Assembly: GCF_003865345.1 (NCBI RefSeq)
Contig: NZ_RMVE01000001.1
Coordinates: 682,001 to 746,000 of the forward strand
Direction of reading: 5' to 3'
Source of the DNA: Nonlabens xiamenensis
Lineage (GTDB): Bacteria; Bacteroidota; Bacteroidia; Flavobacteriales; Flavobacteriaceae
Length of the DNA: 64,000 nt
The position numbers and the translations under genes were made by a program. Positions 18,204 through 27,210 of this stretch are shown piece after piece. The stretch's first letter is position 1. Each line of letters opens with the position of its first letter. The notes below the pieces were generated by a model. It saw only the letters and a program-made list of their open reading frames with translations, ran no database searches and was not told the origin of the DNA.

Positions 18204-19073
18204 ATGGAAAATATCGCTAAAGGTGCCGCCGAAGTCACCATCATTGAAGATGGATTTCATGTCATCAGAATTAAAAATGAAGGCAAGGAACCCATCCCTT
18301 TTTTACATGAAATTGACAGCAGTTTTCTTCAATTTCATTTTTGTCTCAAAGGATTAGTACAATTAGCCTTTAATGAGGGAAGCTACAAATTGGACTTGCG
18401 CGAACAAAATAGTTATTTGCTTTACAATCCATCCAGGGATTTACCTATCGATCTCCAATTGGCGCCGGGCTCGTGGTTCATCTCTTTGCTTGTTTCCATC
18501 AAGAAATTTCATTCACTTTTTTCGCCAGACGCTCAGCACGTGAGTTTTCTCAGTCCAGAAAATAAAGACAAGAAATATTATGTCGATGGCAAAATCTCTC
18601 CGTCGATGGCCGTAGCTCTGCACCAACTGATGAATTATAATCTGAACGATACCATCAAGCAGCTCTATTTTAAAGGTAAATCCTATGAGTTATTGTCCCT
18701 GTATTTTAATACAGAGGAAGCCAATGTGGATGCTTGCCCATTTTTGGCCGATGAGGAGAACATGAGAAAAATTAAACACGCCAAGGAAATCATTATTGAA
18801 CGCATGACGGATCTGCCGTCACTGAACGACCTGGCTCTTGAAATCGGATTGTCACTTAAAAAATTAAAGGAAGGATTTAAAGAAGTTTACGGAGATACCG
18901 TTTACGGATTTGCCCTGGATCACAAGATGGATTATGCTCGGCAGCTCCTGGATAGTGGCCAACACAATGTAAACGAGGTGGGCTTAAAAGTAGGATACAG
19001 CACCGCAAGCCATTTTATCAGCGCTTTTAAGAAAAAGTACGGTACTACCCCAAAAAAGTATATCTCCAATTAG
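18204..19073 (+). CDS. AraC/XylS family transcriptional regulator
   Basis: 289 residues. An N-terminal, probably cupin-like ligand domain (about 1-165) is followed by a C-terminal pair of helix-turn-helix motifs (about 195-289: LNDLALEIGLSLKKLKEGFKEVYG and VNEVGLKVGYSTASHFISAFKKKYGTTPKKY). The second helix-turn-helix ends with the AraC signature. The gene diverges from hemA with 190 bp between the starts. By position it may regulate haem synthesis or iron supply; the ligand is unknown. Confidence 0.92.
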   Translation: MENIAKGAAEVTIIEDGFHVIRIKNEGKEPIPFLHEIDSSFLQFHFCLKGLVQLAFNEGSYKLDLREQNSYLLYNPSRDLPIDLQLAPGSWFISLLVSIKKFHSLFSPDAQHVSFLSPENKDKKYYVDGKISPSMAVALHQLMNYNLNDTIKQLYFKGKSYELLSLYFNTEEANVDACPFLADEENMRKIKHAKEIIIERMTDLPSLNDLALEIGLSLKKLKEGFKEVYGDTVYGFALDHKMDYARQLLDSGQHNVNEVGLKVGYSTASHFISAFKKKYGTTPKKYISN

Positions 19074-19114
19074 GTGAGGTTGAAGGTCTGATTAATTTCC
19101 AATAAAGTTTTATT

Positions 19115-19130
19115 TTTAGTCTTGTCTAAA
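19115..19130. promoter_or_regulatory. Candidate DtxR/MntR operator
   Basis: TTTAGtcttgtCTAAA is a perfect 5-bp inverted repeat with a 6-bp spacer, 42 nt upstream of the DtxR-family regulator's ATG. It resembles metal-regulator boxes of the MntR/DtxR type (TTTAG-N6-CTAAA), suggesting autoregulation of the metal-uptake operon. The match was made by eye. Confidence 0.45.
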
Positions 19131-19172
19131 TATTATTTTACAAGAATCAAATAAAAGATTTACCTTTACCGT

Positions 19173-19829
19173 ATGCATTCGGTATCTGAAGAAAATTATA
19201 TCAAAACCATTTATCACCTGCAAGAGGGGAGTGCGTTGGTTTCTACCAATGAGATCGCAACACGCATGAATACCAAGGCTTCATCTGTGACGGATATGTT
19301 AAAGAAGCTGGCCGATAAAAATCTGGCCGAGTATATTCCATACCGTGGTGCCAGACTGACAGAGAACGGATGGACCTGCGCGGTACAGATCATTAGGAAA
19401 CACCGTTTGTGGGAGGTGTTTCTGGTACAGAAACTCAATTTTGCCTGGGATGAAGTGCATGATGTGGCCGAACAACTGGAACACATTCAATCCCGTAAAC
19501 TCATTAATGAACTGGACAAATTACTGGGTTATCCAAAGCGCGATCCCCATGGTGATCCCATTCCAGACCAGCACGGTAATTTTGAAAAAACACACAAGAC
19601 TCTCGTATCACAGCTGAATAAGGGCGATCGTGGTACCCTGGTGGGAGTAATGGATAGTTCCAGTCAATTCCTCAAATATTTGGATAAGCACCAGATACAA
19701 TTAGGAACAAGTATTCAAATATTGGATCGTGAGGAATTTGATCAGTCTTTTTCTATTCAAGCTAACGACAAAACACTGCAAATATCTGAACAGATCGCAG
19801 ATAACCTTTATCTAAAACTACAGGAATGA
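19173..19829 (+). CDS. Metal-dependent transcriptional regulator, DtxR/MntR family
   Basis: 218 residues. The N-terminal winged helix (SEENYIKTIYHL..TNEIATRMNTKASSVTDMLKKLADKNLAEYIPYRGARLTENG) precedes the metal-binding and dimerisation domain (IIRKHRLWEVFLVQKL..DEVHDVAEQLEHIQS) and a C-terminal SH3-like FeoA domain. The family represses Mn or Fe uptake when metal is plentiful. Its stop overlaps the next gene by 4 bp (ATGA), and the rest of the operon encodes an ABC metal importer. Which metal (Mn, Fe or Zn) cannot be told from sequence. Confidence 0.95.
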   Translation: MHSVSEENYIKTIYHLQEGSALVSTNEIATRMNTKASSVTDMLKKLADKNLAEYIPYRGARLTENGWTCAVQIIRKHRLWEVFLVQKLNFAWDEVHDVAEQLEHIQSRKLINELDKLLGYPKRDPHGDPIPDQHGNFEKTHKTLVSQLNKGDRGTLVGVMDSSSQFLKYLDKHQIQLGTSIQILDREEFDQSFSIQANDKTLQISEQIADNLYLKLQE

Positions 19830-20617
19830 AAAAACATGTACTCTTTACATTGATACTGCTTACCAGTATGATCCTCTGTGCCCAAAACGAATCAACGGAT
19901 ATCGGCCCGCTGGTGACTGACCGACCAGATGCTACAGAATCCCCTAGTCTGGTAAGAAAAGGATTCTTACAGATTGAAACTGGAGGATTTTATACGGAAA
20001 GTGGAGATGATGATTTTAAAGTAAAGGAAACTACCTATAATACGACTTTGCTACGCTACGGATTACTTGATAATATGGAGTTACGAATTGGCTTAGACTA
20101 TCGCTCAACAGCTTTTGAAGCTGATGGAAATGAAATCGGCGAAGATCTAAACGGCACTTCTCCATTGCTATTAGGTGCCAAGATCGGTATAGCGGATGGT
20201 GACGGCTGGAGCCCCAAAATTGCCCTACTTGGACACCTTACCATGCCGTTTAGTGCCAGTTCAGATTACAAACCTGAACAGACGGGCATGGACTTCAGGT
20301 TCTCTTTTGACCACACGATCAACGACAAATCTGGTATTGCTTATAACATCGGAGCCAGGTTAGGGCCTGATAATCCCGAACTGGCCTATTTGTACACCTT
20401 GGCTTATGGTTATGACCTGACCAAAACCATTGGCTTTTATGTGGAGTTATACGGCGATTTTCCAGAAGATAGTAGTGCCAATCATTTGTGGGATGCTGGA
20501 TTCACTTATTTGGCTACCGATGATTTGCAGTTTGACCTCACCTTTGGCTCTGGAATCACAGAAGGTCAAAACTTGTTATTGAGTGCTGGGTTGAGTTACA
20601 GAATTCGCAAGAATTAA
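19826..20617 (+). CDS. Putative outer-membrane transporter (PF13557-like) in metal-uptake operon
   Basis: 263 residues with a signal peptide (cut near LCAQNE). TDRPDATESPSLVRKGFLQIETG is typical of the family labelled 'putative MetA-pathway of phenol degradation', and the rest has the alternating pattern of a beta-barrel. It is translationally coupled to the DtxR-family gene (4-bp overlap) and precedes the ABC importer. Passage of metal or metallophore through the outer membrane is inferred from this position; the family name should not be read as a function. Confidence 0.75.
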   Translation: MKKHVLFTLILLTSMILCAQNESTDIGPLVTDRPDATESPSLVRKGFLQIETGGFYTESGDDDFKVKETTYNTTLLRYGLLDNMELRIGLDYRSTAFEADGNEIGEDLNGTSPLLLGAKIGIADGDGWSPKIALLGHLTMPFSASSDYKPEQTGMDFRFSFDHTINDKSGIAYNIGARLGPDNPELAYLYTLAYGYDLTKTIGFYVELYGDFPEDSSANHLWDAGFTYLATDDLQFDLTFGSGITEGQNLLLSAGLSYRIRKN

Positions 20618-20640
20618 AGAATTATCTGATGTGGTCATAT

Positions 20641-20656
20641 CGCTTTCGCGAAAGCG
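20641..20656. repeat. Palindrome copy, intergenic, inside a larger inverted repeat
   Basis: Perfect 16-bp CGCTTTCGCGAAAGCG in the gap before the metal-binding lipoprotein gene. It is flanked by an 8-bp inverted repeat, ATCTGATG (20624-20631) and CATCAGAT (20670-20677). Confidence 0.9.
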
Positions 20657-20720
20657 AACTTCTATCAAGCATCAGATGAGATCAACGCTCTCAATTCAAA
20701 TGAATATTAAATATGTAGAT

Positions 20721-21641
20721 ATGAAAAGACTATGGATGGTGTTAAGCTTATCCCTGCTTTTGGGCGCTTGTGCCGACAATACCAAAAAAGAAGGTTTACC
20801 GGAGCATCTTTCTGTTGTGACTACGACTACCATGATCACAGATATGGTTGAGCAGATCGGTGGTGATGCTATTGAAGTCCAAGGCTTGATGGGCAGTGGG
20901 GTCGATCCTCACCTGTACAAGGCCAGCGAAGGAGACGTGACCAAACTCTACAATGCAGACTTAATTATTTATAACGGGTTGCACCTGGAGGGTAAGTTGG
21001 TAGAGGTTTTTGAAAAAATGAACGAGCAGGGTAAAAAAACCTTGGCAATCAGTGATGCACTGGATCAAAGCACGCTGATAGGGAGTGATTATTTTGCCAG
21101 CAGTTATGATCCGCATATCTGGTTTGAGATTGATTATTGGACCCAAATGACTTCCTATGTCACTGAAGAATTGAAGAAAATAGCACCGAAGCATGCAGAA
21201 ACTTTTGAATCCAATAGCCAGAATTACCTGAAGCAGATCAACGCTTTAAAAACTGAACTCACAGCATCGATTGGTCAGTTGCCTGAAAACCGTCGAATAC
21301 TGGTCACTGCCCACGATGCCTTTAATTATTTCGGTCGCAGTTTTGGCTTTCAGGTAGTGGGGCTGCAAGGACTGTCAACAGCTACAGAAGCTGGGGTGCA
21401 AGACGTCCAACGCATGACTCAATTTATTATTGACAATAAGATTAATGCAATTTTTGTAGAAAGCAGTGTGCCTAGACGCACAGTAGAAGCCTTGCAGGCT
21501 GCGGTCAAAGCCCAGGGACACGAGGTCGCAATTGGTGGCGAACTCTTCAGCGACGCGTTGGGTAGTGCCGGTACTCCCGAAGGGACTTATGTTGGAATGT
21601 ATAAACATAATGTGGAAACCATTGTTAAAGCCCTTAAATGA
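20721..21641 (+). CDS. Metal ABC transporter substrate-binding lipoprotein (ZnuA/TroA type)
   Basis: 306 residues from the ATG at 20721, where a proper lipoprotein signal begins (lipobox LLGA-C17). An upstream in-frame start at 20631 would add 30 residues encoded partly by the palindrome and is rejected. Cluster A-I features: metal-ligand candidates [25 protein letters not shown] and [14 protein letters not shown], and C-terminal [18 protein letters not shown] [13 protein letters not shown]. It captures Mn, Zn or Fe in the periplasm. It overlaps the ATPase gene by 4 bp. Confidence 0.93.
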   Translation: MKRLWMVLSLSLLLGACADNTKKEGLPEHLSVVTTTTMITDMVEQIGGDAIEVQGLMGSGVDPHLYKASEGDVTKLYNADLIIYNGLHLEGKLVEVFEKMNEQGKKTLAISDALDQSTLIGSDYFASSYDPHIWFEIDYWTQMTSYVTEELKKIAPKHAETFESNSQNYLKQINALKTELTASIGQLPENRRILVTAHDAFNYFGRSFGFQVVGLQGLSTATEAGVQDVQRMTQFIIDNKINAIFVESSVPRRTVEALQAAVKAQGHEVAIGGELFSDALGSAGTPEGTYVGMYKHNVETIVKALK

Positions 21642-22378
21642 TGTCTGAAAAAATCGCCGTTGCCGTAGATGACCTGACCGTCGCCTATAATTACAAACCT
21701 GTTTTATGGGACATCGATCTTTCTATACCTGAAGGTGTGCTGATGGCGATTGTCGGGCCTAATGGAGCTGGTAAATCCACTTTGATCAAATCCATTTTGG
21801 GAATTATCGATCCGATTGCTGGCTCAGTAAAAATTTATGGTAAACCCTATAGCAAACAACGGGACCAAGTAGCTTATGTACCGCAGAAGGGTAGTGTAGA
21901 CTGGGATTTTCCAACAACCGCGCTGGATGTGGTAATGATGGGTACCTATGGTGCACTGGGTTGGATCAAACGACCTGGAAGCAAGCAGAAAAAACAATCC
22001 CTGGAGGCACTTGAAAAAGTGGGTATGCTGGCCTTCAAAAACAGACAGATCAGCCAGCTTTCAGGTGGCCAACAACAACGTATTTTTCTGGCCAGGGCGC
22101 TGGTGCAAAATGCCGCAATCTATTTTATGGACGAGCCTTTTCAAGGGGTGGATGCGACTACTGAAATTGCCATCATCAATATCTTGAAAGAGTTGCGCAA
22201 AGCCGGTAAAACGGTCATTGTGGTTCACCATGATCTTCAAACTGTTCCAGAATATTTTGATTGGGTAACCTTTTTAAATGTCAAACATATCGCCACCGGT
22301 CCTGTCAAAGATATTTTCAATGATGACAATCTGACTAAAACCTATGGTATCAATTATAAAGTAGCAGTGCAACAGTAA
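21638..22378 (+). CDS. Metal ABC transporter ATP-binding protein
   Basis: 246 residues. Walker [11 protein letters not shown], signature [15 protein letters not shown], Walker [10 protein letters not shown], and the switch His (VIVVHHDL) are all intact. It energises import through the two downstream permeases. ATGATG at 21638 gives two possible starts three bases apart; the first overlaps the lipoprotein stop. Confidence 0.96.
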   Translation: MMSEKIAVAVDDLTVAYNYKPVLWDIDLSIPEGVLMAIVGPNGAGKSTLIKSILGIIDPIAGSVKIYGKPYSKQRDQVAYVPQKGSVDWDFPTTALDVVMMGTYGALGWIKRPGSKQKKQSLEALEKVGMLAFKNRQISQLSGGQQQRIFLARALVQNAAIYFMDEPFQGVDATTEIAIINILKELRKAGKTVIVVHHDLQTVPEYFDWVTFLNVKHIATGPVKDIFNDDNLTKTYGINYKVAVQQ

Positions 22379-22402
22379 CTTCTCTAGAATAAGACTCCCA
22401 GT

Positions 22403-23515
22403 ATGGAACTTACAGACTTCTTTACCAATTATACTTTGCGCACCATCACCTTGGGAACAGCGGTCTTGGGTGCTATATGTGGTATGTTAGGTAGCTTTGC
22501 TGTGTTGCGTAAACAGAGTCTGCTGGGAGATGCCATTTCTCACGCTGCATTGCCAGGTATCGCTATTGCATTTTTGATTACTAGCGCCAAAGATTCCAAT
22601 ATTTTATTGCTGGGCGCTTTGGTCAGTGGACTTATTGGTGTTTTCTGGATCAGAGGGATCATCACAAAAACTCATTTAAAAACGGATACCGCATTAGGCT
22701 TGATCCTCAGCCTTTTTTTTGGGTTCGGTATGTTGCTGCTGACTTACATCCAAAAACAACCCAATGCCAACCAGGCCGGATTGGATAAATATCTTTTTGG
22801 TCAGGCTGCGACTTTGGTCGAGAGCGACGTACGGCTGATGCTGATTGTGACAGGAATTAGCCTTATCATACTTTTGTTGTTTTGGAAGGAGTTTAAGTTG
22901 CTCTTATTTGATAAGAATTATGCCTTGACCTTGGGTTTTAATACCCGATTTATTGATGGATTGATCAGTTTTTTAATTGTGCTGGCAATTGTCATCGGTC
23001 TGCAAACCGTGGGCGTTGTGTTGATGAGTGCCATGTTGCTTGCACCAGCCGCAGCGGCTAGACAGTGGACCAATAGTTTAGGAGTTATGGTTGGGCTAGC
23101 TGCCATTTTTGGCGCATGCTCTGGCGTATTTGGAACTGCTATTAGTGCAAGTCAGCCCGGCTTATCCACAGGTCCAGTAATTGTCTTGGTCGCTGCCGTT
23201 TTTGTTACCGTATCATTTATTTTCTCTCCAGAACGAGGTATCTTATTTAAACAACTGCGGTTGATACGGAATCGGCGGGAGCTGGAACTTAAAAAGACAC
23301 TTTATTTCATGTACGATATCGTTCGTAAACATGAAGATGTTTCCCGACCACATGCCATACGGATTTTGAACAATTTTCAGGGGTTCACTAAAAATACCTT
23401 GTCGCAATTGGCCGAAAAAGATTGGATAACCATTCAAGGCCAGAATTGGTCCATGACCTCCACAGGTTTTGAGACTGCGGCCAACTTGTACAATAAAAAT
23501 CTACCCGAGCCATGA
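22403..23515 (+). CDS. Metal ABC transporter permease with C-terminal winged-helix-like domain
   Basis: 370 residues. About eight transmembrane helices (residues about 10-280) carry ABC-3 family features (RKQSLLGDAISHAALPGIAIAF, GLILSLFFGFGMLLL, TVGVVLMSAMLLAPAAAARQW). A normal ABC-3 permease ends near 280. Here about 80 extra residues form a soluble domain (LELKKTLYFMYDIVRKHE..ATRP-like SRPHAIRILNNFQGFTKNTLSQLAEKDWITI..WSMTSTGFETAANLY) resembling a DtxR-type winged helix. Permease-DtxR fusions are known in chlamydial YtgCR; whether this domain binds DNA is untested. It overlaps the next gene by 4 bp. Confidence 0.9.
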   Translation: MELTDFFTNYTLRTITLGTAVLGAICGMLGSFAVLRKQSLLGDAISHAALPGIAIAFLITSAKDSNILLLGALVSGLIGVFWIRGIITKTHLKTDTALGLILSLFFGFGMLLLTYIQKQPNANQAGLDKYLFGQAATLVESDVRLMLIVTGISLIILLLFWKEFKLLLFDKNYALTLGFNTRFIDGLISFLIVLAIVIGLQTVGVVLMSAMLLAPAAAARQWTNSLGVMVGLAAIFGACSGVFGTAISASQPGLSTGPVIVLVAAVFVTVSFIFSPERGILFKQLRLIRNRRELELKKTLYFMYDIVRKHEDVSRPHAIRILNNFQGFTKNTLSQLAEKDWITIQGQNWSMTSTGFETAANLYNKNLPEP

Positions 23516-24669
23516 ATCCGATGCTGGAAATACAATTGATTGCAGCAGTAACAGCTGCCGCTTGTGCCGTTCCTGGGGTGTTTTTGGTACTGCGTAAAAT
23601 GGCCTTGATCAGTGATGCTATAAGTCACTCCATTCTTCCGGGAATCGTGATCGGATTTTTTATTACCCATGATTTGGCTTCACCCTGGTTGATCATATTG
23701 GCTGCATTCAGCGGTATCATAACGGTGGTGCTGGTCGAAATGATTCAAAAAACAGGCTTGGTCAAAGAGGATACCGCCATAGGATTGGTATTTCCAGCCT
23801 TGTTTAGTATCGGTGTGATCCTGATTGCCCAGAATGCCAATGATGTTCACTTGGATGTAGATGCGGTACTTTTAGGCGATCTGGCCTTTGCTCCATTTGA
23901 TCGTTGGATGGTAGACGGCAGTGACTGGGGACCTAAAGGATTATGGATCATCTCAATCATTTTATTGATCTCTCTAGCATTGCTGGTTGCATTTTACAAA
24001 GAATTAAAGCTTAGCACTTTCGACCTCGGGCTATCCAGCGCTCTGGGGTTTTCTCCAGTATTGATACATTACGGATTGATGAGTGTTGCATCCGTGACCA
24101 CTGTTGCTGCCTTTGACGCCGTGGGAGCCATTCTGGTGGTGGCGTTAATGATCGCTCCCGCAGCCACAGCGTATTTGCTCACGGTCGACCTCAAGCGCAT
24201 GTTGTTGTTGTCTGTCTTATTTGGTATAGCTAGTGCCATCGGCGGCTATTGGATGGCTAGATTACTGGACGCTTCTATTTCCGGATCAATTACTACCGTT
24301 TTAGGCTTGTTGTTCTTGACCGTATATCTTCTAGCGCCCAATAAAGGTTTGATTGCGGTATTATTCAGGCAAAGTCGACAGCGAATAGAAGTCTCACTAC
24401 TCACTTTTTTATTACACCTAAACAACCATGACAGCCTAGAAGAAAGACGTGTAGCCCATCTTCAGGAACATATCAATTGGCATAGGGTTCGTGCCAATTC
24501 TGTATTGGATCTGGCCGTCAAAAACAATATGATCATTATCGAGGATGAGGTGGTTTCCCTTACTGATAAAGGATTGGAATTTACGGAGCGCGCCCTGGAT
24601 TATATCATGACCAATAAAGATGAAAAAATCGAGGACATGAAAGATGATTTCTTCTTGTTCAGGGGTTGA
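23512..24669 (+). CDS. Second metal ABC transporter permease with C-terminal winged-helix-like domain
   Basis: 385 residues and coupled to the first permease by a 4-bp overlap. ABC-3 features: RKMALISDAISHSILPGIVIGF, GLVFPALFSIGVILI, AFDAVGAILVVALMIAPAATAYLL. About 95 residues after the last helix again form a soluble tail (LLTFLLHLNNHD..RVRANSVLDLAVKNNMIIIEDEVVSLTDKGLEFTERAL) that reads like a winged helix (helix, helix, short beta-wing with LTDKG). The tail ends in an acidic segment. The two permeases probably form a heterodimer. No clear terminator was seen after it. Confidence 0.9.
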   Translation: MNPMLEIQLIAAVTAAACAVPGVFLVLRKMALISDAISHSILPGIVIGFFITHDLASPWLIILAAFSGIITVVLVEMIQKTGLVKEDTAIGLVFPALFSIGVILIAQNANDVHLDVDAVLLGDLAFAPFDRWMVDGSDWGPKGLWIISIILLISLALLVAFYKELKLSTFDLGLSSALGFSPVLIHYGLMSVASVTTVAAFDAVGAILVVALMIAPAATAYLLTVDLKRMLLLSVLFGIASAIGGYWMARLLDASISGSITTVLGLLFLTVYLLAPNKGLIAVLFRQSRQRIEVSLLTFLLHLNNHDSLEERRVAHLQEHINWHRVRANSVLDLAVKNNMIIIEDEVVSLTDKGLEFTERALDYIMTNKDEKIEDMKDDFFLFRG

Positions 24670-24757
24670 TGACAAGAAATCCATAAAGTCTTTCCGCCTA
24701 TCATCTTTAAGGTGTTGACATCATAAAGTCGTAATAGCCTACATAGCGATTTTCTTC

Positions 24758-25525
24758 CTAAAATTGAGGCTTGCGTTTTTCTAAAAATGCTGAGGTGCCT
24801 TCCTGGAAGTCGGTCGTACCAAAGCAAGCACCAAAACAATCAATTTCGGCTCGATACCCATCAACACCCACTGCAAAACCAGCATTTATCGCATCAATGG
24901 CGGCAGCTAAGGCCATGGGACTATTTTTGATGATTTTTTGGGCTAACTGGATACAGGTAGGTAGCAATTCTTCTTGTGTGACCACATGATTGACCAGTCC
25001 AATCTCGTGAGCCCTGCCAGCATTGATCATACCGGCCGTCATGATCATCTCCATGGCGCGACCTTTACCGACCAGTTGTGGAAGGCGCTGGGTCCCGCCA
25101 TATCCAGGAATTACTCCTAGGGAAACCTCGGGAAGACCCATTCTGGCATCGCCACTGGCTACTCTGAAATGTGCTGCCATCGCCAGTTCAAGACCGCCAC
25201 CCAACGCAAAACCGTTGACAGCCGCAATCACAGGTTTGGAGCAAGCTTCTACTTTGTCAAAAAGATCATGCTGTCCTTTGGCAGCTAGTTCTTTTCCTTG
25301 TTCTGGAGTAAAATCAGCAAATTCCTTGATGTCTGCACCAGCTACAAAAGCTTTTTCTCCGGCACCGGTCAAAATGATTACCCGAGTATCCTCATCGTCC
25401 TCTGCTTGATCTATTGCCTGACTCAATTCGCTGATGGTTTGCTTGTTGAGTGCATTGAGTTTATCTGGGCGGTTGATCGTAATAGTAGTGATTTCGTTTT
25501 CGGTAGATACAAGAATATTGCTCAT
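24758..25525 (-). CDS. Enoyl-CoA hydratase/isomerase (crotonase) family protein
   Basis: 255 residues. Crotonase fold with the oxyanion-hole segments (EKAFVAGADIKEF, GFALGGGLELAMA). Both catalytic glutamates are in place (GGGLELAMA and GLPEVSLGVIPGYGGTQRL), so hydratase activity is likely. It acts in fatty-acid or branched-chain amino-acid breakdown; the exact substrate is not readable. A perfect -7 box lies 25 nt upstream. Confidence 0.92.
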   Translation of the reverse strand: MSNILVSTENEITTITINRPDKLNALNKQTISELSQAIDQAEDDEDTRVIILTGAGEKAFVAGADIKEFADFTPEQGKELAAKGQHDLFDKVEACSKPVIAAVNGFALGGGLELAMAAHFRVASGDARMGLPEVSLGVIPGYGGTQRLPQLVGKGRAMEMIMTAGMINAGRAHEIGLVNHVVTQEELLPTCIQLAQKIIKNSPMALAAAIDAINAGFAVGVDGYRAEIDCFGACFGTTDFQEGTSAFLEKRKPQF

Positions 25526-25550
25526 GTGTTTGATGATTTTGGCTTTTACA

Positions 25551-25558
25551 CAAAAATA
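25551..25558 (-). promoter_or_regulatory. -7 promoter box of the crotonase gene
   Basis: TATTTTTG on the minus strand fits TAnnTTTG, 25 nt before the ATG. Confidence 0.55.
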
Positions 25559-25597
25559 ACGGAATCCCTGTAAAGAAGTATGATTCCAAGAGGCTTT

Positions 25598-26287
25598 TCA
25601 GATGGAAACGGCCATGGTGGCAATGGAGACCTTGATGTCGGGATTGCGATGAAGTTCTTTGGCGCAAAGCGAAAGCGTGGTGCCTGTGGTGATCACATCG
25701 TCGACTAAGAGTACATGGGTGCCAGAGGGCAGCTGTTCCATCAGCTGGTAGGGTGATTGGGTCTCGTCACTGCGTTCGGTTTGTCCTAATTTGGCTTGTT
25801 TAGTGGTATTGCGGGTTTTGGAAAGAACGCTTTCGCGAAAGCGAGCTCCCAATCCCTGCGCTAACTCTCTGCCAAACCCATTTACCTGATTATAGCCGCG
25901 TTGCCGCAGTCGTTTGGGATGCACAGGCACGGGCACAACTAAATCAATATCCGAGTAAACTGCCTCATCCCGTAATGCCGAAGCCATCCATTTTCCCAAG
26001 AAGTTGCTAATTTGTTCCTGGTTTTGGTATTTGAGCTGATGAATCAGGGATTGTACCACGCCTATTTTTTCATAATACAACAAGCTGCTTGCACATTGTA
26101 TAGGTACACGTGCAAAAAATAAATCTTTAACTTTGTTGTCCTGGTGATCCAAAGGAAGGGCTACGGGTAACTGACCTCGACAGGCGGTGCAGAGCAGATA
26201 CTCTCCATCTACGAGTGGAATCTGACACCCTAGACAGACCTCTGGATAGAGTAAATGAAGAAAGTCGGATATCCAGCCCAGAACCAA
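25598..26287 (-). CDS. ComF family phosphoribosyltransferase-like protein
   Basis: 229 residues. A Cys-rich N-terminus (CLGCQIPL...LLCTAC) precedes a PRTase domain with PRPP loop VLLVDDVITTGTTL and the family motif RGYNQVNGFGREL. ComF proteins are linked to DNA uptake in competent bacteria, though most are of unproven function. The start is TTG at 26287; a stop codon lies five codons upstream and there is no ATG or GTG before the zinc motif. A perfect palindrome copy (25828-25843) encodes RFRES in the variable segment after GLG. Confidence 0.9.
   Translation of the reverse strand: MVLGWISDFLHLLYPEVCLGCQIPLVDGEYLLCTACRGQLPVALPLDHQDNKVKDLFFARVPIQCASSLLYYEKIGVVQSLIHQLKYQNQEQISNFLGKWMASALRDEAVYSDIDLVVPVPVHPKRLRQRGYNQVNGFGRELAQGLGARFRESVLSKTRNTTKQAKLGQTERSDETQSPYQLMEQLPSGTHVLLVDDVITTGTTLSLCAKELHRNPDIKVSIATMAVSI
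25828..25843. repeat. Palindrome copy in comF
   Basis: Perfect 16-mer, encoding RFRES on the minus strand. Confidence 0.9.
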
Positions 26288-26328
26288 ATAATTTAAGAAT
26301 TAAACGTTATAAAGATAAAACACCCGTT

Positions 26329-27210
26329 ATGGCAAGACAAACTGACAATCGTATTCTCAAGGTCCTGGCCGGCCTTTTTTTGGTAGGTCTAATAGGACTG
26401 GCTATTTGGAGCTATAACACTTATCAGGAAAATGAAGCCATTAAAACCCAGCTCGCTGATGAAAAGGCGCAGATCCAGGAGGAGCTGGAAAATATATCGG
26501 CAGAGTACGATGCTGAAATTGAAAAAGGGAACATTCTCAGTGCGGATCTGGCATTTGCCAAGGACAGGATTGAGCGACTGGTGGACAGCGTGAGTAACCT
26601 GAAGTCTGATGTTCGGGTATTGGCGCGTTTGCGCAGCGAATTGAGCAATATCAGGAAGGAGCGCAAGGCCCTTCAGGACCGGGTGGCATTGCTTGAAATG
26701 GACAATGAAAACTTAGTACGTGTCAATGACAGCACCGTGGCCGTGCTCAATGAGCAATTGATACGAGGAAGGGATATGGACAGTACCATTACCCGTTTGA
26801 ATGATAACATCACTGAGGCACGGACATTGATTCCGACGAACTTTAGTTCTAAAGGGTTGATTATAAGGAGTTCCGGAAAGCAGATTGAAAATGATCGTGC
26901 CAGACGGGTCGACGATATACAGGTATGTTTTACGGTTCCTCAAAATCCGTTAGCTATTAAAGGTGTCAATACCTACTATCTTCAGGTGATCAATCCTGAC
27001 AACAATGTGCTGGGATTGAATGCGACCGAGCAGTTTGACGGGCAGGAATTGAAATATTCAAAGGTGGTCAACTTTAATTATGAAGGTCAGGAATTGGATA
27101 TTTGCGAATTGGTCAACGCAGCCGAGGATGATATTATCTCTGGTCGTTATCGCTTCAATCTTTTTGATGGTCCGAATCTGATCAGTAGTGGAGAGATGAA
27201 TTTGCGATAA
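26329..27210 (+). CDS. Membrane-anchored coiled-coil protein of unknown function
   Basis: 293 residues from the ATG at 26329; a reading from 26215 overlaps comF and is rejected. A short basic N-terminus and one transmembrane helix (about 10-30, LKVLAGLFLVGLIGLAIWSY) lead into a long coiled coil (about 35-150, heptads rich in Glu, Leu and Arg). A beta-rich C-terminal domain of about 120 residues follows (DIQVCFTVPQNPLAIKGVNTYYLQVINPDNNVLG). The topology suggests the coil and C-terminal domain are periplasmic. I do not recognise a characterised family. It is divergent from comF. Confidence 0.75.
   Translation: MARQTDNRILKVLAGLFLVGLIGLAIWSYNTYQENEAIKTQLADEKAQIQEELENISAEYDAEIEKGNILSADLAFAKDRIERLVDSVSNLKSDVRVLARLRSELSNIRKERKALQDRVALLEMDNENLVRVNDSTVAVLNEQLIRGRDMDSTITRLNDNITEARTLIPTNFSSKGLIIRSSGKQIENDRARRVDDIQVCFTVPQNPLAIKGVNTYYLQVINPDNNVLGLNATEQFDGQELKYSKVVNFNYEGQELDICELVNAAEDDIISGRYRFNLFDGPNLISSGEMNLR

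Noticed and set aside
20631-20720. 30-residue N-terminal extension of the metal-binding lipoprotein
   Set aside because: It reads through the palindrome and precedes a textbook lipoprotein signal at 20721.
24670-24757. Direct repeat CATAAAGTC after the second permease gene
   Set aside because: Only nine bases, twice; no symmetry and no link to a promoter or terminator.
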